A stretch of DNA of 64,000 nt from JAGRCP01 sp942490705 (GTDB lineage: Bacteria; Chloroflexota; Anaerolineae; Caldilineales; Caldilineaceae). The position numbers were made by a program, and so were the translations under genes. Shown piece by piece: positions 18,074 to 27,427 of the stretch. The notes beneath the pieces are model-generated. The model did no database searches. It saw nothing but the letters and a program-made list of their open reading frames with translations, and was not told where the DNA came from. The stretch lies in contig CALNXY010000006.1 of assembly GCA_942490705.1 (NCBI GenBank), forward strand, positions 362,257 to 426,256, read 5' to 3'. Every line of letters begins with the position of its first letter. The first letter of the stretch is position 1.

Positions 18074-19600
18074 TTAAGCCGGCGCCGTCGCGCCATCTGT
18101 GCTTGCAGTCGCCACCGGGCGCCGCCGGCCGGCAACCAGCGCCCAGCCGGCCAGGAGTACAAAGCTTATCGCCGCAAGCCATCCTACCCAGTCACCAGTG
18201 CGGCTGTAGATTGTGGCTACACCGTCGACCGGCGCCTGGACCCGTAGCGACCAATCGTCTGAGGCGAAGTGACTATAGCTATCGACTACGCGCCCGAATC
18301 GATCGGACACGAGCGACAGCCCCCCGTCCGCCTGGCGCACGACGGTCAAACCGTTCTCCACACCCCGGAAGACGGCCATTTCACCGTGTAGCGGATCAAT
18401 TTCTACCCAGTCTCGCGAGGGAGCCAGCAGAATATCCACGCCTTGCTGGCCGGCTTGGCGAATGACGGCCGGGAAGTCCATGTCCCAGCAGATAACGCCA
18501 GAGAGCGTGCCAAAGGGTGTTTCGACGGTTTGCAGCTGGCCGTCGCCCGCTAGCGTCCCTTCAAACTGATTGCCGCCATACTTGACGTGGTTGAGGACGA
18601 TTTCTCCGCTGGGGTCGGCAATGAGCAGACGATTTTCCGCAGGGCGCGTTTCGCCGGGATAGAGCGTAAACGTGGGCATGGCTAGATAGAGTCCCTCGGC
18701 ACGTGCGAGCGCCTGTCCCTGCTCGACCAATGCTGCTACGTCTTCTGCCAGACCGACGCCCGCGCCCTCTGGCCAAAGAATCAGCTCCGCCCCGCTCTGG
18801 GCTGCTGCCTCGCTCTGGGCAAGATACGCTGTATGGATGGCTTGAGTCTCGGCGCGGAAGGCCGTTTGATCCTGCTCCAGCAGCGGGAAGAGCGTAGCGG
18901 GGTCAAACTCAGCCGCGGTGAAGGATGCTATATCGACTGTTCGGTCTGCCTGGTCCGGCGCTGCGGCCAAGCGGATGACGCCATAGGCGACTACAGCGAG
19001 CAGGACGGCTGCGTACACCGCCAGCCCCTTGCCCACACGCGCCCATTGAAAGTTGCTTGCCCACGCCCAGTTCACCACGGAGGCCAGCCAGGCAATGAGA
19101 AAGGTGATGCCCCAAAGGCCGGTGACGGCGCTCAGTTGCATGATGGGCGCCAGGCCAAACTGGCTGTACGCCTGCGCACCAAAGGTGCCCATGGGATTGG
19201 CGCTCAGGGAGAGGAACTCCAGTGCGGTCACCGCACAAGGGAATAGTAGCGTCGAGACAAAGCGGATTTCGCCTGCCTGGTTGCGCAGACGCGGGACGAG
19301 CAGCCTGTCGAACAGATAGGGCAACGCGCCAACAGCCGAGGCAGTTGTCATCATGATGATGTGAACCGGCAGGGGAAGCGGCTGCTTGCCGTACCAGACC
19401 ACGGCGGCCACAACCGATGCCACCAAGACCAGCAGCGGGTAGCCGACCCACCAGCGGGTCATGCGCACGAAGCGCAACAAAAAGATAGGCGCAATCCAGG
19501 CGGCCAACGCCGCCAAGAACGCCGGCTGCGTCACAAAGCCGAGCAAAGCGCCAATCAAAAGGCAAAGATAGGCGTAGCGTCTGTCAAATCGAGTTGTCAT
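18074..19600 (-). CDS. lnt: Apolipoprotein N-acyltransferase-like membrane carbon-nitrogen hydrolase
   Basis: About 508 residues. The ATG at 19600 has CCTCC complement (GGAGG) at 19608-19612, seven bases away. The N-terminal half holds about six membrane segments; the C-terminal half is a nitrilase domain facing outward. The nitrilase triad is intact: Glu278 (LWPEGAG), Lys340 (NHVKYGG) and Cys371 (ICWDMDFP). One final membrane segment (residues about 470-490) precedes a basic tail. Lnt adds the third acyl chain to lipoproteins; the window encodes at least one lipoprotein (38384). Sequence in the arm loops is divergent from proteobacterial Lnt, so another amide-acyl transfer role is possible. 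Confidence 0.8.
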   Translation of the reverse strand: MTTRFDRRYAYLCLLIGALLGFVTQPAFLAALAAWIAPIFLLRFVRMTRWWVGYPLLVLVASVVAAVVWYGKQPLPLPVHIIMMTTASAVGALPYLFDRLLVPRLRNQAGEIRFVSTLLFPCAVTALEFLSLSANPMGTFGAQAYSQFGLAPIMQLSAVTGLWGITFLIAWLASVVNWAWASNFQWARVGKGLAVYAAVLLAVVAYGVIRLAAAPDQADRTVDIASFTAAEFDPATLFPLLEQDQTAFRAETQAIHTAYLAQSEAAAQSGAELILWPEGAGVGLAEDVAALVEQGQALARAEGLYLAMPTFTLYPGETRPAENRLLIADPSGEIVLNHVKYGGNQFEGTLAGDGQLQTVETPFGTLSGVICWDMDFPAVIRQAGQQGVDILLAPSRDWVEIDPLHGEMAVFRGVENGLTVVRQADGGLSLVSDRFGRVVDSYSHFASDDWSLRVQAPVDGVATIYSRTGDWVGWLAAISFVLLAGWALVAGRRRPVATASTDGATAPA

Positions 19601-19819
19601 CTCATTGCCTCCGCAGCAATCACGTTGATTATGCCTGACCACACAATAGCTGCAAGCAGGTCATGCCAACCAGTGCCGGAGGTCATGTCATGGTCACGTC
19701 TTCGTCATCTCGTGGGCATATCTCTGTGGCCTTCTGCCTGAAGTGACCGTTCACGATTTCAGAACGCTTGTCATAAGGCATGAACGTTGAATTGCCGTCC
19801 GCCATCCCATCCCGCCGGG

Positions 19820-19849
19820 TTTACCAGGTTGGGACCGCTGGGCTACAAT
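19820..19849 (+). promoter_or_regulatory. Candidate promoter of dcd
   Basis: TTTACC (19820-19825) and TACAAT (19844-19849) with an 18-base spacer, ending 42 bases upstream of the dCTP deaminase ATG. Confidence 0.45.
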
Positions 19850-19891
19850 GCCATCGAACAATTAAAGCCCAAGTCACAAGGGAGTCGCCCC

Positions 19892-20449
19892 ATGTCTATC
19901 AAGCCTGACCACTGGATTCGCCGCAAAGCCCAAGAAGCCGCCATGATCGAGCCCTTTGTCGACGGTCAGGTGCGCGACGGGGCGATTTCCTATGGCCTGA
20001 GCAGTTTCGGCTACGACATCCGTGTAGCCGACGAGTTCCGCATTTTCACGCCGGCTACGGGTCAACTGACGGTCGTCGACCCCAAGGCGATCGACGCCGG
20101 CGCCATGGTGCCGTATCGGGGCGATGTTTGCATCATTCCGCCCAACAGCTTCGCCCTGGCGCGTACGGTCGAATACTTCCGTATCCCTCGCAACATTCTG
20201 ACCATCTGCCTGGGCAAGAGCACCTATGCCCGCTGCGGCATCATCGTCAACGTGACGCCCTTTGAGCCCGAATGGGAAGGTCACGTCACCATCGAGATCT
20301 CTAACACAACGCCGCTGCCGGCCAAGATCTATGCCAACGAAGGCATTGCCCAGGTGCTCTTCTTCGAGGGCGATGAGCCGGAGATCAGCTACGCCGACCG
20401 GCAGGGCAAGTACCAGGCTCAAACGGGCATCACGCTGCCCCGCATGTAG
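19892..20449 (+). CDS. dcd: dCTP deaminase
   Basis: 185-residue trimeric enzyme that deaminates dCTP to dUTP for dTMP synthesis. The ATG at 19892 (MSIKPDHWIRR) is preceded by AAGGGAG with a 7-base spacer. Family marks are SYGLSSFGYDIR near residue 35, the LGKSTYARCGI segment with the substrate-binding Ser and Arg, the catalytic Glu in EWEGHVTIEISNT, and QVLFFEGDEPEISY, YQAQTGITLPR at the C-terminus. Length fits monofunctional Dcd; a dual dCTP deaminase/dUTPase activity cannot be excluded by reading alone. Confidence 0.96.
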   Translation: MSIKPDHWIRRKAQEAAMIEPFVDGQVRDGAISYGLSSFGYDIRVADEFRIFTPATGQLTVVDPKAIDAGAMVPYRGDVCIIPPNSFALARTVEYFRIPRNILTICLGKSTYARCGIIVNVTPFEPEWEGHVTIEISNTTPLPAKIYANEGIAQVLFFEGDEPEISYADRQGKYQAQTGITLPRM

Positions 20450-20459
20450 AGGCCACGCG

Positions 20460-21776
20460 CTACTCGCTTGCAGCCTGCTCGATCATGGGCAGGTAGCCGG
20501 GGAGACCCACGTTAACGGTGAAGGTCACCCTGCTGCTCGCACTGCCGTCGCTTGCCTCCAATTCGATCGGGTGGGGACCAATCTCCTCAAAGCCCGGCGT
20601 CCCAGAGAGAAGGAGACGGTTCCCGTCCAGCGTCGCGTCGAGCCATTCCGGCAGTTCGATGATCTGAATGTCAAGCGCGTCTCCTTCTTCATCTTCAGCG
20701 ACAGCAGTTGATTCGTACAGTTGTCCTGGCACTGCAAATTCGAACGGTCTCCGCGCAAAGGTCGGAGGGTCGTTCCGGCCGAACACTGTCACGGTTGCCG
20801 TTTGAACTGTACGGCCCTCGGCGCTCACAGCTTCGAGTGTGAGCTGGTGATCGCCGACATCGGCGGCGGCAGGAGTGCCGGAAATCACGGCCGTACCGTC
20901 GAGTTGGTCAGTAAAGGATATCCAGGCTGGCAGTTCCAAGGCCGTCAGCTTCGCCGGCGCACCGGGATCAAAGGTGGTGACGACGGCTTCAGTTCTGTAC
21001 AATTCATCTTCCCGTGCCAGCGTGATGGGCTTGTTGACAAATTGCGGCGCCCCCGCCTGAAGCAGAAAGACGTTGTCAAGTTGGGCCATAGCCGGACCGC
21101 TGAATGCTTCGGGCACACGCCAGCGGAAGACGATGCGCACGGCAGTGCCGGCAAAGGGGCTGAGATCCACCTGCCCGACCTGATCGCCTGAATCGGCCAG
21201 CGCTTGGCGCGGCATGGCGGTGTAGATCAGCGTCTCATCCAGCGGGTAGGCGCCACCTCCTTCTGGCTGAATGACGACTGAGAACGTACGCGGCTCGTTC
21301 GCGAAGTAGGTTTCGAGATCGTAGCCAATGCGATAGAGAAAGGCCAGCCCCGTGGCGTCGACGGGCAAGGTGACGTCCTGAGCGACTTCGATGACGCCCG
21401 GTCCTTCGCCGTCAAAGCCATTGACAAGGGCGAAGTCTCCCCGTGGCGGGTCGCTGGTGAAGAGGCCGTAACGCACGTCGACGCCTGCGCCGGCCACTTC
21501 TAGCGGCAGCAGCGGCTCTGCGATGTCGCTTACAACCCAACCGCTCAGATCGCCCTGCTCAAAGCTGCAGTTCTGGATGGGGTTGTCGGCGATCTGGCCG
21601 CAATCGGGCAGCGCGTTGATCGTTGTCGCAGCCACCAGAATCTCATCCAGCTGATCGCCGAAAAGGGCCGCCTGATTTTGGCGCGGTCCAACGCTGCCTA
21701 CCGTCAACGACACGGGAACGGTGACGGTGACTTCCTCACCGGCTGCTAACGTCAGGCCATCGACCAGATTGGGCAA
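20460..21776 (-). CDS. Secreted Ig-like/putative cadherin-like protein, C-terminal part (frameshifted)
   Basis: C-terminal 438 residues of a secreted multidomain protein whose N-terminal part is encoded at 21752-22843 in another frame. The frame enters at a TTG (21776), but reading upstream it continues naturally as ...TDAADLPNLVDG, so the true protein starts with the other ORF. A jelly-roll-like segment (about residues 60-220; NGFDGEGPGVIEVAQ, VRIVFRWRVPEAF) is followed by two Ig-like domains of the He_PIG type (PAWISFTDQLDGT, PEWLDATLDGNRLLLSG). It ends GLPGYLPMIEQAASE, resembling the IFLPVVEK tail of the FG-GAP protein. Function unknown; cell-surface or secreted. Confidence 0.75.
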   Translation of the reverse strand: MPNLVDGLTLAAGEEVTVTVPVSLTVGSVGPRQNQAALFGDQLDEILVAATTINALPDCGQIADNPIQNCSFEQGDLSGWVVSDIAEPLLPLEVAGAGVDVRYGLFTSDPPRGDFALVNGFDGEGPGVIEVAQDVTLPVDATGLAFLYRIGYDLETYFANEPRTFSVVIQPEGGGAYPLDETLIYTAMPRQALADSGDQVGQVDLSPFAGTAVRIVFRWRVPEAFSGPAMAQLDNVFLLQAGAPQFVNKPITLAREDELYRTEAVVTTFDPGAPAKLTALELPAWISFTDQLDGTAVISGTPAAADVGDHQLTLEAVSAEGRTVQTATVTVFGRNDPPTFARRPFEFAVPGQLYESTAVAEDEEGDALDIQIIELPEWLDATLDGNRLLLSGTPGFEEIGPHPIELEASDGSASSRVTFTVNVGLPGYLPMIEQAASE

Positions 21777-22843
21777 ATCAGCCGCGTCTGTGCGGCATCG
21801 GCTTCATCATGCGCGGGCGCCAACGTCACCGGCCCAATCAACGTGACGTCAGGCGGCAGACTATCACTCAGCACGAGGTCGGAGACAGTCTCATCCAATG
21901 AATTGCGCAGCGTGATGGCATACGAAAAGGCTGTGCCCGGTTCAGGCGCCGTTTCGCTGGCCTGCTTGGAGATGGTGAGCGACTTCGGTGTGAAGAGCAC
22001 GGCTCGTTCGGCCGCGAGCGCGTTTTCCGTATTGCAGGCATAGGTCAGCCCGATGGTCCCGGCGCCGTTTTCTATGCCCATGGTCGCGCTGCCGCCGCCG
22101 AATATTCCAGGATCAGCATATTGCAGCAGGACGTCACCGCCTTGAAAGAGGATGGCCTGAAAGGTCCCCACCGGATAGAAATTAAAGTGGAGCATGTCGG
22201 TATACTGAACAATCCAGCAGGCCTCGCTTTCCCCATATGGACAACGTCCAAAGGACTGATACGCAATTGGACCGGACGCTGCGGGCAGGAGATCGTCCCA
22301 TTGCAGCGCGATAATCTCATTCGGCGGAAATTCCTCGGGCAGCGGGCACGAGTTGGAAAGCGACCAGAGGCTATCGGGCGCAAAGCCAATTAGGCCATTG
22401 CTGCCGATATGGATCTCGTTTCTGATTTCGCCGTAGAAGGGGAAATCAAACCCAAGCGGAATGGCATCGGTGTAGGAGTCGTCGAAGAGAAAGACCTGCG
22501 TGCCCGTATCGCTGATATCGATAAAATCGTAGATGGGACCACTGGGCTCATCACTGTCGAGAAAGGTGTAGCCAAACGCGTCCGGTCCGCCGGCAGTGGC
22601 GGCCTGAACGGGCGCAACGGCCTCCGGATCCACCTCACAATCTTTGCAGAGCTCCTCATCAGGATGGATCACGGCGCCGCCATACCGAGCGGATTCCGGA
22701 ACGCGGTCTGCTCCCGGATAGACGGGCGGGACAGGCGGCTCGTCAGCAAGAGCGGCGTGGGCCGTTGCCGGCAGCACGGCCAGCAAGACCAGGACGGCAA
22801 CGGATAAGAAAGCTGCAACGATGAAGCGATCGTAGCGGGACAT
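21752..22843 (-). CDS. Secreted DUF11-domain protein, N-terminal part (frameshifted)
   Basis: N-terminal 363 residues of the same predicted surface protein. A clear signal peptide (MSRYDRFIVAAFLSV, hydrophobic core, then ATAHAALA) is followed by a beta-rich domain with FGYTFLDSDEPSG and FPFYGEIRNEIHIGSNG, typical of large secreted proteins of filamentous bacteria, and then the start of a DUF11 repeat (TISKQASETAPEPGT, VLSDSLPPDVTLIGP). The frame then breaks: after APAHDEADAAQT it runs out within about 10 codons, while the DUF11 continuation (LPNLVDGLTLAAGEE) is in the next frame. One base seems to be missing near 21784-21810. Confidence 0.75.
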   Translation of the reverse strand: MSRYDRFIVAAFLSVAVLVLLAVLPATAHAALADEPPVPPVYPGADRVPESARYGGAVIHPDEELCKDCEVDPEAVAPVQAATAGGPDAFGYTFLDSDEPSGPIYDFIDISDTGTQVFLFDDSYTDAIPLGFDFPFYGEIRNEIHIGSNGLIGFAPDSLWSLSNSCPLPEEFPPNEIIALQWDDLLPAASGPIAYQSFGRCPYGESEACWIVQYTDMLHFNFYPVGTFQAILFQGGDVLLQYADPGIFGGGSATMGIENGAGTIGLTYACNTENALAAERAVLFTPKSLTISKQASETAPEPGTAFSYAITLRNSLDETVSDLVLSDSLPPDVTLIGPVTLAPAHDEADAAQTRLICPIWSMA

Positions 22844-23045
22844 GGGTTTCTCCTCCTAGCTCAATTGTGATTTTTCTTTGCGCGAGAGCGGTGGCGGATC
22901 ATCCGCCTGACATACGGCGCAACGGGGAAGAAAGGAGCAGATCAGCGCAGGGGCAATTCCCCACAGATTACACCACACGGTCAAAGGGTGCGGGCCAGGT
23001 TACGGCAAAATACTGAACAAAGCGTATACCAATAACTAAAGATCG

Positions 23046-23426
23046 TCAAGTGATTTTTTGCCGCCGATCCATATCGCGTGTGGCCACAATGTTGGCGCCG
23101 GTTGTCAGGATGTCGGCGACAATTACCTCTCCCATCTGGACAGGCGCAACGACCCGCGTACTGCGCAAGGCCTCGCAAATGGCCAGCACCTGATCTTTCG
23201 GTACGGCCTCGCTGCTCTTGACAGGCAGGCGGGCTGTAAGGGCGCCGTCAATGGCAACGGTGGTCGTCACGAGCCGGCGGGGGTCGCGATGCTCCTGCAC
23301 GGCGTATTCTTTGCCCCGCTTGCAGCCAAAGCCGCGAATCTCGACAATCTCGCCGCACTCGTCTTCATCCACTTCCAGCCGACAGCCGAGCGGACAGCCG
23401 ATACAAAGATAGGTTGTGGATTCCAT
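23046..23426 (-). CDS. DUF1667 protein (GlpA/oxidoreductase-associated small protein)
   Basis: 126-residue protein of the DUF1667 family. The ATG at 23426 has GGAGG just upstream, which decides it. Four conserved Cys are visible: LCIGCPLGCRLEV and GFGCKRGKEYA, suggesting metal or Fe-S binding. DUF1667 genes occur next to an anaerobic-type glycerol-3-phosphate dehydrogenase and a pyridine-nucleotide-disulfide oxidoreductase in many anaerobes, as they do here. It probably forms a subunit of that complex; its chemistry is not established. Confidence 0.88.
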   Translation of the reverse strand: MESTTYLCIGCPLGCRLEVDEDECGEIVEIRGFGCKRGKEYAVQEHRDPRRLVTTTVAIDGALTARLPVKSSEAVPKDQVLAICEALRSTRVVAPVQMGEVIVADILTTGANIVATRDMDRRQKIT

Positions 23427-23488
23427 GCTTTGCCTCCATTCACGTGGCAAGCCGCGCGACAGATGACGTGGTCGAATCGCATGGTACG

Positions 23489-24784
23489 CTACCGAGCCGC
23501 GATGTCGACCTTGAGCCCATCACCATGAAAGTTGGCCAGAAAACGCGGCCGTAGCGTAAGATTCACCATCTCACCGGGAAAGACATAGCGCAGTTTCTTC
23601 TGATATACGTGCTCGCCGCCCGGTGTGCCCAGACGGATCGCGCATGCCTCCATTGGCTTACGCACGCGCAAGTAGACCGTCTGCTCCCGTTCAGTGGCGA
23701 TGCTCTGGGGCACGCAGTATGCGACATTGTCCCCTGGCAGCAGACGCACATTGTCGGCCGGCGCCTCTTTCCCGATGGCGAACTCTCCCGCATTACGCCC
23801 AGCCAATGCCGCCTCCTGACTCACGAAATCGACCAGATCATGGATGTGGACCACGTTGCCACAGGCGAAGACACCGTCGCGCGAGCTCTCCATACGGCTG
23901 GTGACGACAGGCCCCTGCGTCATCGGATCCAAACGCAGGCGCAATTGATGGGCCAACTCGTTGTCGGGGATCAGCCCGACGGAGAGGAGAAGCGTATCGC
24001 AGGCCACGGTCTGCCCGCGGCCTAGATCCGGCGTGAGCGTTTCGTCAACCGGAGCCAGCGTGACGGCTTCAACCCGTTCATGACCGTGAATTTCGGCTAC
24101 GGTGTGGCTCAAGTGAAGCGGTATGTCGAAATCGTGAAGGCACTGGACGATGTTGCGATTGAGGCCGCTGGCGTGGGCCATGATTTCATAGACGCCAATT
24201 ACCTCCACGCCCTCCAGGGTCAACCGGCGCGCCATGATCAGGCCGATGTCGCCCGAGCCAAGAATTACTACGCGCCGTCCCGGCAGATAGCCCATGACAT
24301 TGACAAAGCGCTGGGCCAGGCCTGCCGTCAGCACACCGGCAGGGCGCGTTCCAGGGATGCGGATGGCGCCACGTGTCCGCTCGCGTGCACCCATGGCCAG
24401 CACCACAGCGCGGCTCTCGATGACGCGCACGCCGAGCGTTGCCGCCAAAAGCTTGATGCGCTTGGCGCCGCCCCCCATTGCTGTGCTGTCGATGTCGAGC
24501 ACGCAGGCGTCAGTAAGCACGTCGATGCGCTGCGCCGATACCTCTTCCAGCACGCGCTGCGCGTACTCAGGGCCGGTCAACTCTTCGCCAAAATGATGCA
24601 GGCCAAAGCCCGAGTGAATGCACTGAAGAAGTATACCGCCGGCTTCCGCCTCGCGGTCGACGACAAGTACGCGTGCGGCCCCGGCCTCCTGGGCTGCCAA
24701 GCCGGCGCCCAAACCGGCCGGTCCGCCGCCTACCACAACGACATCATAGTGCGAATGCAGATGGCGCGGTTGACGGGTAATCAT
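23489..24784 (-). CDS. FAD/NAD(P)-dependent oxidoreductase of the glycerol-3-phosphate operon
   Basis: 431-residue flavoprotein. The start ATG at 24784 overlaps the stop of the upstream gene (ATGA), with GGAGG before it. An FAD-binding GGGPAGLGAGLAA motif lies at the N-terminus (DVVVVGGGPAG), a second NAD-binding GSGDIGLIMARR motif about residue 180, and the closing FAD motif is GVFACGNVVHIHDLVD. No redox CxxC is seen in the usual disulfide-reductase position. In this gene triad it likely moves electrons between the GlpA-like subunit and NAD(H) or another acceptor; the direction is unknown. Confidence 0.9.
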   Translation of the reverse strand: MITRQPRHLHSHYDVVVVGGGPAGLGAGLAAQEAGAARVLVVDREAEAGGILLQCIHSGFGLHHFGEELTGPEYAQRVLEEVSAQRIDVLTDACVLDIDSTAMGGGAKRIKLLAATLGVRVIESRAVVLAMGARERTRGAIRIPGTRPAGVLTAGLAQRFVNVMGYLPGRRVVILGSGDIGLIMARRLTLEGVEVIGVYEIMAHASGLNRNIVQCLHDFDIPLHLSHTVAEIHGHERVEAVTLAPVDETLTPDLGRGQTVACDTLLLSVGLIPDNELAHQLRLRLDPMTQGPVVTSRMESSRDGVFACGNVVHIHDLVDFVSQEAALAGRNAGEFAIGKEAPADNVRLLPGDNVAYCVPQSIATEREQTVYLRVRKPMEACAIRLGTPGGEHVYQKKLRYVFPGEMVNLTLRPRFLANFHGDGLKVDIAAR

Positions 24785-26214
24785 GCTGGGGCCTCCTCCC
24801 GCTCGCAAACGATCCAGGAGTCGCCGCCTTTTTTGGTTACCTCGCTCAGTGGCACACCCTGCGCCTCAGCCAGCAGATGCAGGCAGCGGCTGGTGCAGAA
24901 ACCGCCTTGACACCGGCCCATACCGGCACGCGTGCGAAACTTGATCCCGTCTAGCGTGCGCGCGCCCTGCTCGATGGCTGCGGCGACCTCGCCTTCCGTC
25001 ACCCATTCACACCGGCAAACGAGCCGTGAGTGGCGGCGATCTGCGGCGGCCAGAGCCATCTGCTCCGCTGTCGATAGCTCGGCAAAGCGGGCCATGCGCG
25101 GCAGGGTTGGCGTAAAGCGCTGATTGGGCGTCAGTTTGAGTCCTTCAGCCTGCAAGATTTCGCAGACCAACTCGGCAATCGCCGGGGCAGCGGTCAGGCC
25201 TGGCGACTGGATGCCGGCTACGTTGATGAAGCCGCGCTTGGCCGTCGGTCCGATCACAAAGTCTTCCCCGTCAGCCGGCGCGCGTATACCTGCGAATTCG
25301 GCAATGCAGTCGCGGGCGGAAATGCCCGGGACAATGCGCGACACCGCAGCGAAGATCTCCGCGCTGCCCGCAGCGCTGGTACCCAAGTCTTTGCGCTCAG
25401 CGACCGCCTCGGCCGTGGGGCCGACCATGATCGTGCCGTCATAGGTGGGAATGACCAAAATGCCTTTGGAAACGGGAGTGGGGCAGGGAAAGATCACGTG
25501 GTTGACGATCCCCTGCAGGCGCTTGTCGAGCAGATACTCCTCACCCTTACGCGGGTGGATGGAGAAGTCGCGCACACCGGCCAGTTCGGCCACCTGATCC
25601 GCATAAAGCCCGGCGGCGTTGAGTACAAAGCGCGTGGCAAAGCGCTGTCGGGGCGTCTGCACCAGCCAGGTTTCGCCCGTCTGTGCCAAGCCTGTCACTG
25701 GAGCAGCGGTGAGGAATGTACAACCGTTGCCGGCAGCGCTTTCTGCCAGACGAAAGACCGCTTCGTAGGGATTGACAACGCCGGTCGTCGGCGCATAGAG
25801 CGCAGCGATGACGGCGGGCGTCAGGTTCGGCTCGATCTGAAGGATGCGTTCGCGGGGCCAAAGCTCAATACCGGGGATTTGCTTGATCGTGCCATGGCGT
25901 ATGAGTTTCTCGAGGACGGGGAGCTGGCTTTCGTCGAGGGCAACCGTCAGTTCCCCCACACGCCGGAAACCAAAGCCCAATTCCTCTGCCATCTGGTCCC
26001 AAAGCTGGTTTCCAGACCATTCCAGTGTGCCCTTTAGCGTATCGGGCGCGGCATGGTGACCGCCGTGGATGATACCGCTGTTGGCCTTACTCGTGCCAAA
26101 GCCGACTTCGACTTCTTTTTCCAGCAGCACCACTGCAAGCCGGTAACGAGTCAGCGCACGCGCCAGCGCGCAACCCACTATTCCGCCGCCAATAATCAAC
26201 ACATCGTAGAGCAT
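24781..26214 (-). CDS. FAD-dependent glycerol-3-phosphate dehydrogenase-like protein with BFD-type [2Fe-2S] domain
   Basis: 477-residue two-domain protein. The ATG at 26214 (MLYDVLIIGGG) is preferred over a GTG at 26229. The N-terminal DAO-type domain starts with GGGIVGCALARAL and has the substrate-region marks SKANSGIIHGGHHA and a closing GIQSPGLTAAPAIAE. The C-terminal BFD-like domain binds a [2Fe-2S] cluster through CRCEWVTEGEV and CQGGFCTSRC. This is the GlpA-type architecture found in GlpA/oxidoreductase/DUF1667 operons. It is the first gene of the operon and presumably oxidises glycerol-3-phosphate or a related 2-hydroxy substrate. Confidence 0.92.
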   Translation of the reverse strand: MLYDVLIIGGGIVGCALARALTRYRLAVVLLEKEVEVGFGTSKANSGIIHGGHHAAPDTLKGTLEWSGNQLWDQMAEELGFGFRRVGELTVALDESQLPVLEKLIRHGTIKQIPGIELWPRERILQIEPNLTPAVIAALYAPTTGVVNPYEAVFRLAESAAGNGCTFLTAAPVTGLAQTGETWLVQTPRQRFATRFVLNAAGLYADQVAELAGVRDFSIHPRKGEEYLLDKRLQGIVNHVIFPCPTPVSKGILVIPTYDGTIMVGPTAEAVAERKDLGTSAAGSAEIFAAVSRIVPGISARDCIAEFAGIRAPADGEDFVIGPTAKRGFINVAGIQSPGLTAAPAIAELVCEILQAEGLKLTPNQRFTPTLPRMARFAELSTAEQMALAAADRRHSRLVCRCEWVTEGEVAAAIEQGARTLDGIKFRTRAGMGRCQGGFCTSRCLHLLAEAQGVPLSEVTKKGGDSWIVCEREEAPA

Positions 26215-26371
26215 GGGAAACGACTCCACGTCAACGGGGAGCTATTGTGACATATCTGGATCCTCACATCTCTATCGTTCAGCATCGCGCTGAAATGAGG
26301 GATGCGCACGGGTCATTTGCCTAGGCATGACCGTGACAGATATCCTCTTTTGTTCTTCAGCCCAATCTAAA

Positions 26372-26401
26372 CAGCCGCCGGCAGTTGACTGCCGGCGGCT
26401 G
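26372..26401 (-). terminator. GC-rich hairpin, probable terminator after the TIM-barrel isomerase gene
   Basis: Perfect 14-base inverted repeat (26372-26385 and 26388-26401) with almost no loop, followed on the minus strand by GTTTAGATT. It lies about 130 bases past the stop of the gene at 26532, the last gene of the catabolic block; the T-run is poor. Confidence 0.5.
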
Positions 26402-26531
26402 CGTCCTCTCCTGGGCCGTCGAAGCTACTAAGAAAAGAAATAACGAACGTGTTATAAAACCGTTCGCACTCAGTCGTGCTTCTGATCTACACGTCGACTG
26501 GCTCGTACCGCTCTGCTGCCGACCGCTTGCG

Positions 26532-27332
26532 CTACCGCGCGCCGCACGCCTGTAACGAGGCCTGCATGTGACCGCGCGCTTCGGCGGCAATCGTGCAACA
26601 CTGTTCGATGCTGTACTCCTTGGCGCCGATGATCTCCAGGTCAAGCGCGCCTGCATAGCCATTTTCATGCAGGGTGCGCACGTAGCCGACCAGGTCGATG
26701 TCGCCGCGGCCGTTGGCCTGATCTTCCGGCTTACCCGGCCCCTGCTGGCGCCCCTTGCAGTCGCGGATGTGCACGTGCCGCACGCGTGAAATGACTGCAG
26801 CAATCGCCTCGACCGGGTTCTCGTTGGCCCGATAGATGTGCGAGGGATCCATGTCGATGCCAAAGTTCGGCGAATCGATGGCATCCATCACCGCCAGTGT
26901 CGTCGGTGTGTTGTAGACGCTGCGCCCGACATGAGCCTTGACGCACAAAATCACGCCATGACGCTCGGCCATCTGGGCCAGCATACCCAATTCGTCGATC
27001 GTTTCTTGAAGGCTAGCTTCATCGCCGGTTTCGCCGCCGGGACCGCAGTTGATGACAGGGACGCCCAGTTCGACCGCGGCTTGCATGGTCTGTTCCATGC
27101 GCGCCGGGTCACGATCTGGCTGCTCGATGGCGAGCAACTCCAGGTCGAACGTTTGGGCCAGTTGCTTGATTCCCGGGGCCTGCTCGCGCCAGAGCGACGG
27201 GACAAGGTGCTCACTCATCCCGTCAATGGCAGAGAGCTCAACGCCGTCGTAACCGGCCATGGCAAGATATTTGAAGGCGGTCGCCAGGTCATAACCGCCA
27301 AAGAGCACGGAATTCGCTCCAAGTTTCATCAT
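26532..27332 (-). CDS. Sugar phosphate isomerase/epimerase (AP-endonuclease-2-like TIM barrel)
   Basis: 266-residue TIM-barrel protein of the xylose-isomerase-like family used for sugar, cyclitol and hydroxypyruvate epimerisation. Metal-site features include the NFGIDMDPSHIYR segment, a VRHVHIRDCKG strand with His and Asp, and LDLEIIG near the end with the second metal-binding Glu; the first is in DLELLAIEQPD. An AGGA motif lies just before the ATG at 27332; the adjacent second ATG at 27329 is equally possible. It is the last gene of the 12-gene minus-strand block and most likely acts on a keto-sugar or keto-inositol made by the neighbouring dehydrogenases. Confidence 0.88.
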   Translation of the reverse strand: MMKLGANSVLFGGYDLATAFKYLAMAGYDGVELSAIDGMSEHLVPSLWREQAPGIKQLAQTFDLELLAIEQPDRDPARMEQTMQAAVELGVPVINCGPGGETGDEASLQETIDELGMLAQMAERHGVILCVKAHVGRSVYNTPTTLAVMDAIDSPNFGIDMDPSHIYRANENPVEAIAAVISRVRHVHIRDCKGRQQGPGKPEDQANGRGDIDLVGYVRTLHENGYAGALDLEIIGAKEYSIEQCCTIAAEARGHMQASLQACGAR

Positions 27333-27427
27333 ACATTCCTTTCATGGGATGGACCGCACATCAGACGGGTAGGTTCGCGACAATCCGCGTCCAACTGTCG
27401 CACCCGCCCGCTCCGCGTTCTATCAGT

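Noticed and set aside
21752..21810. Programmed ribosomal frameshifting in the split secreted protein
   Set aside because: No slippery heptamer or downstream pseudoknot is evident; a simple one-base indel explains it better.
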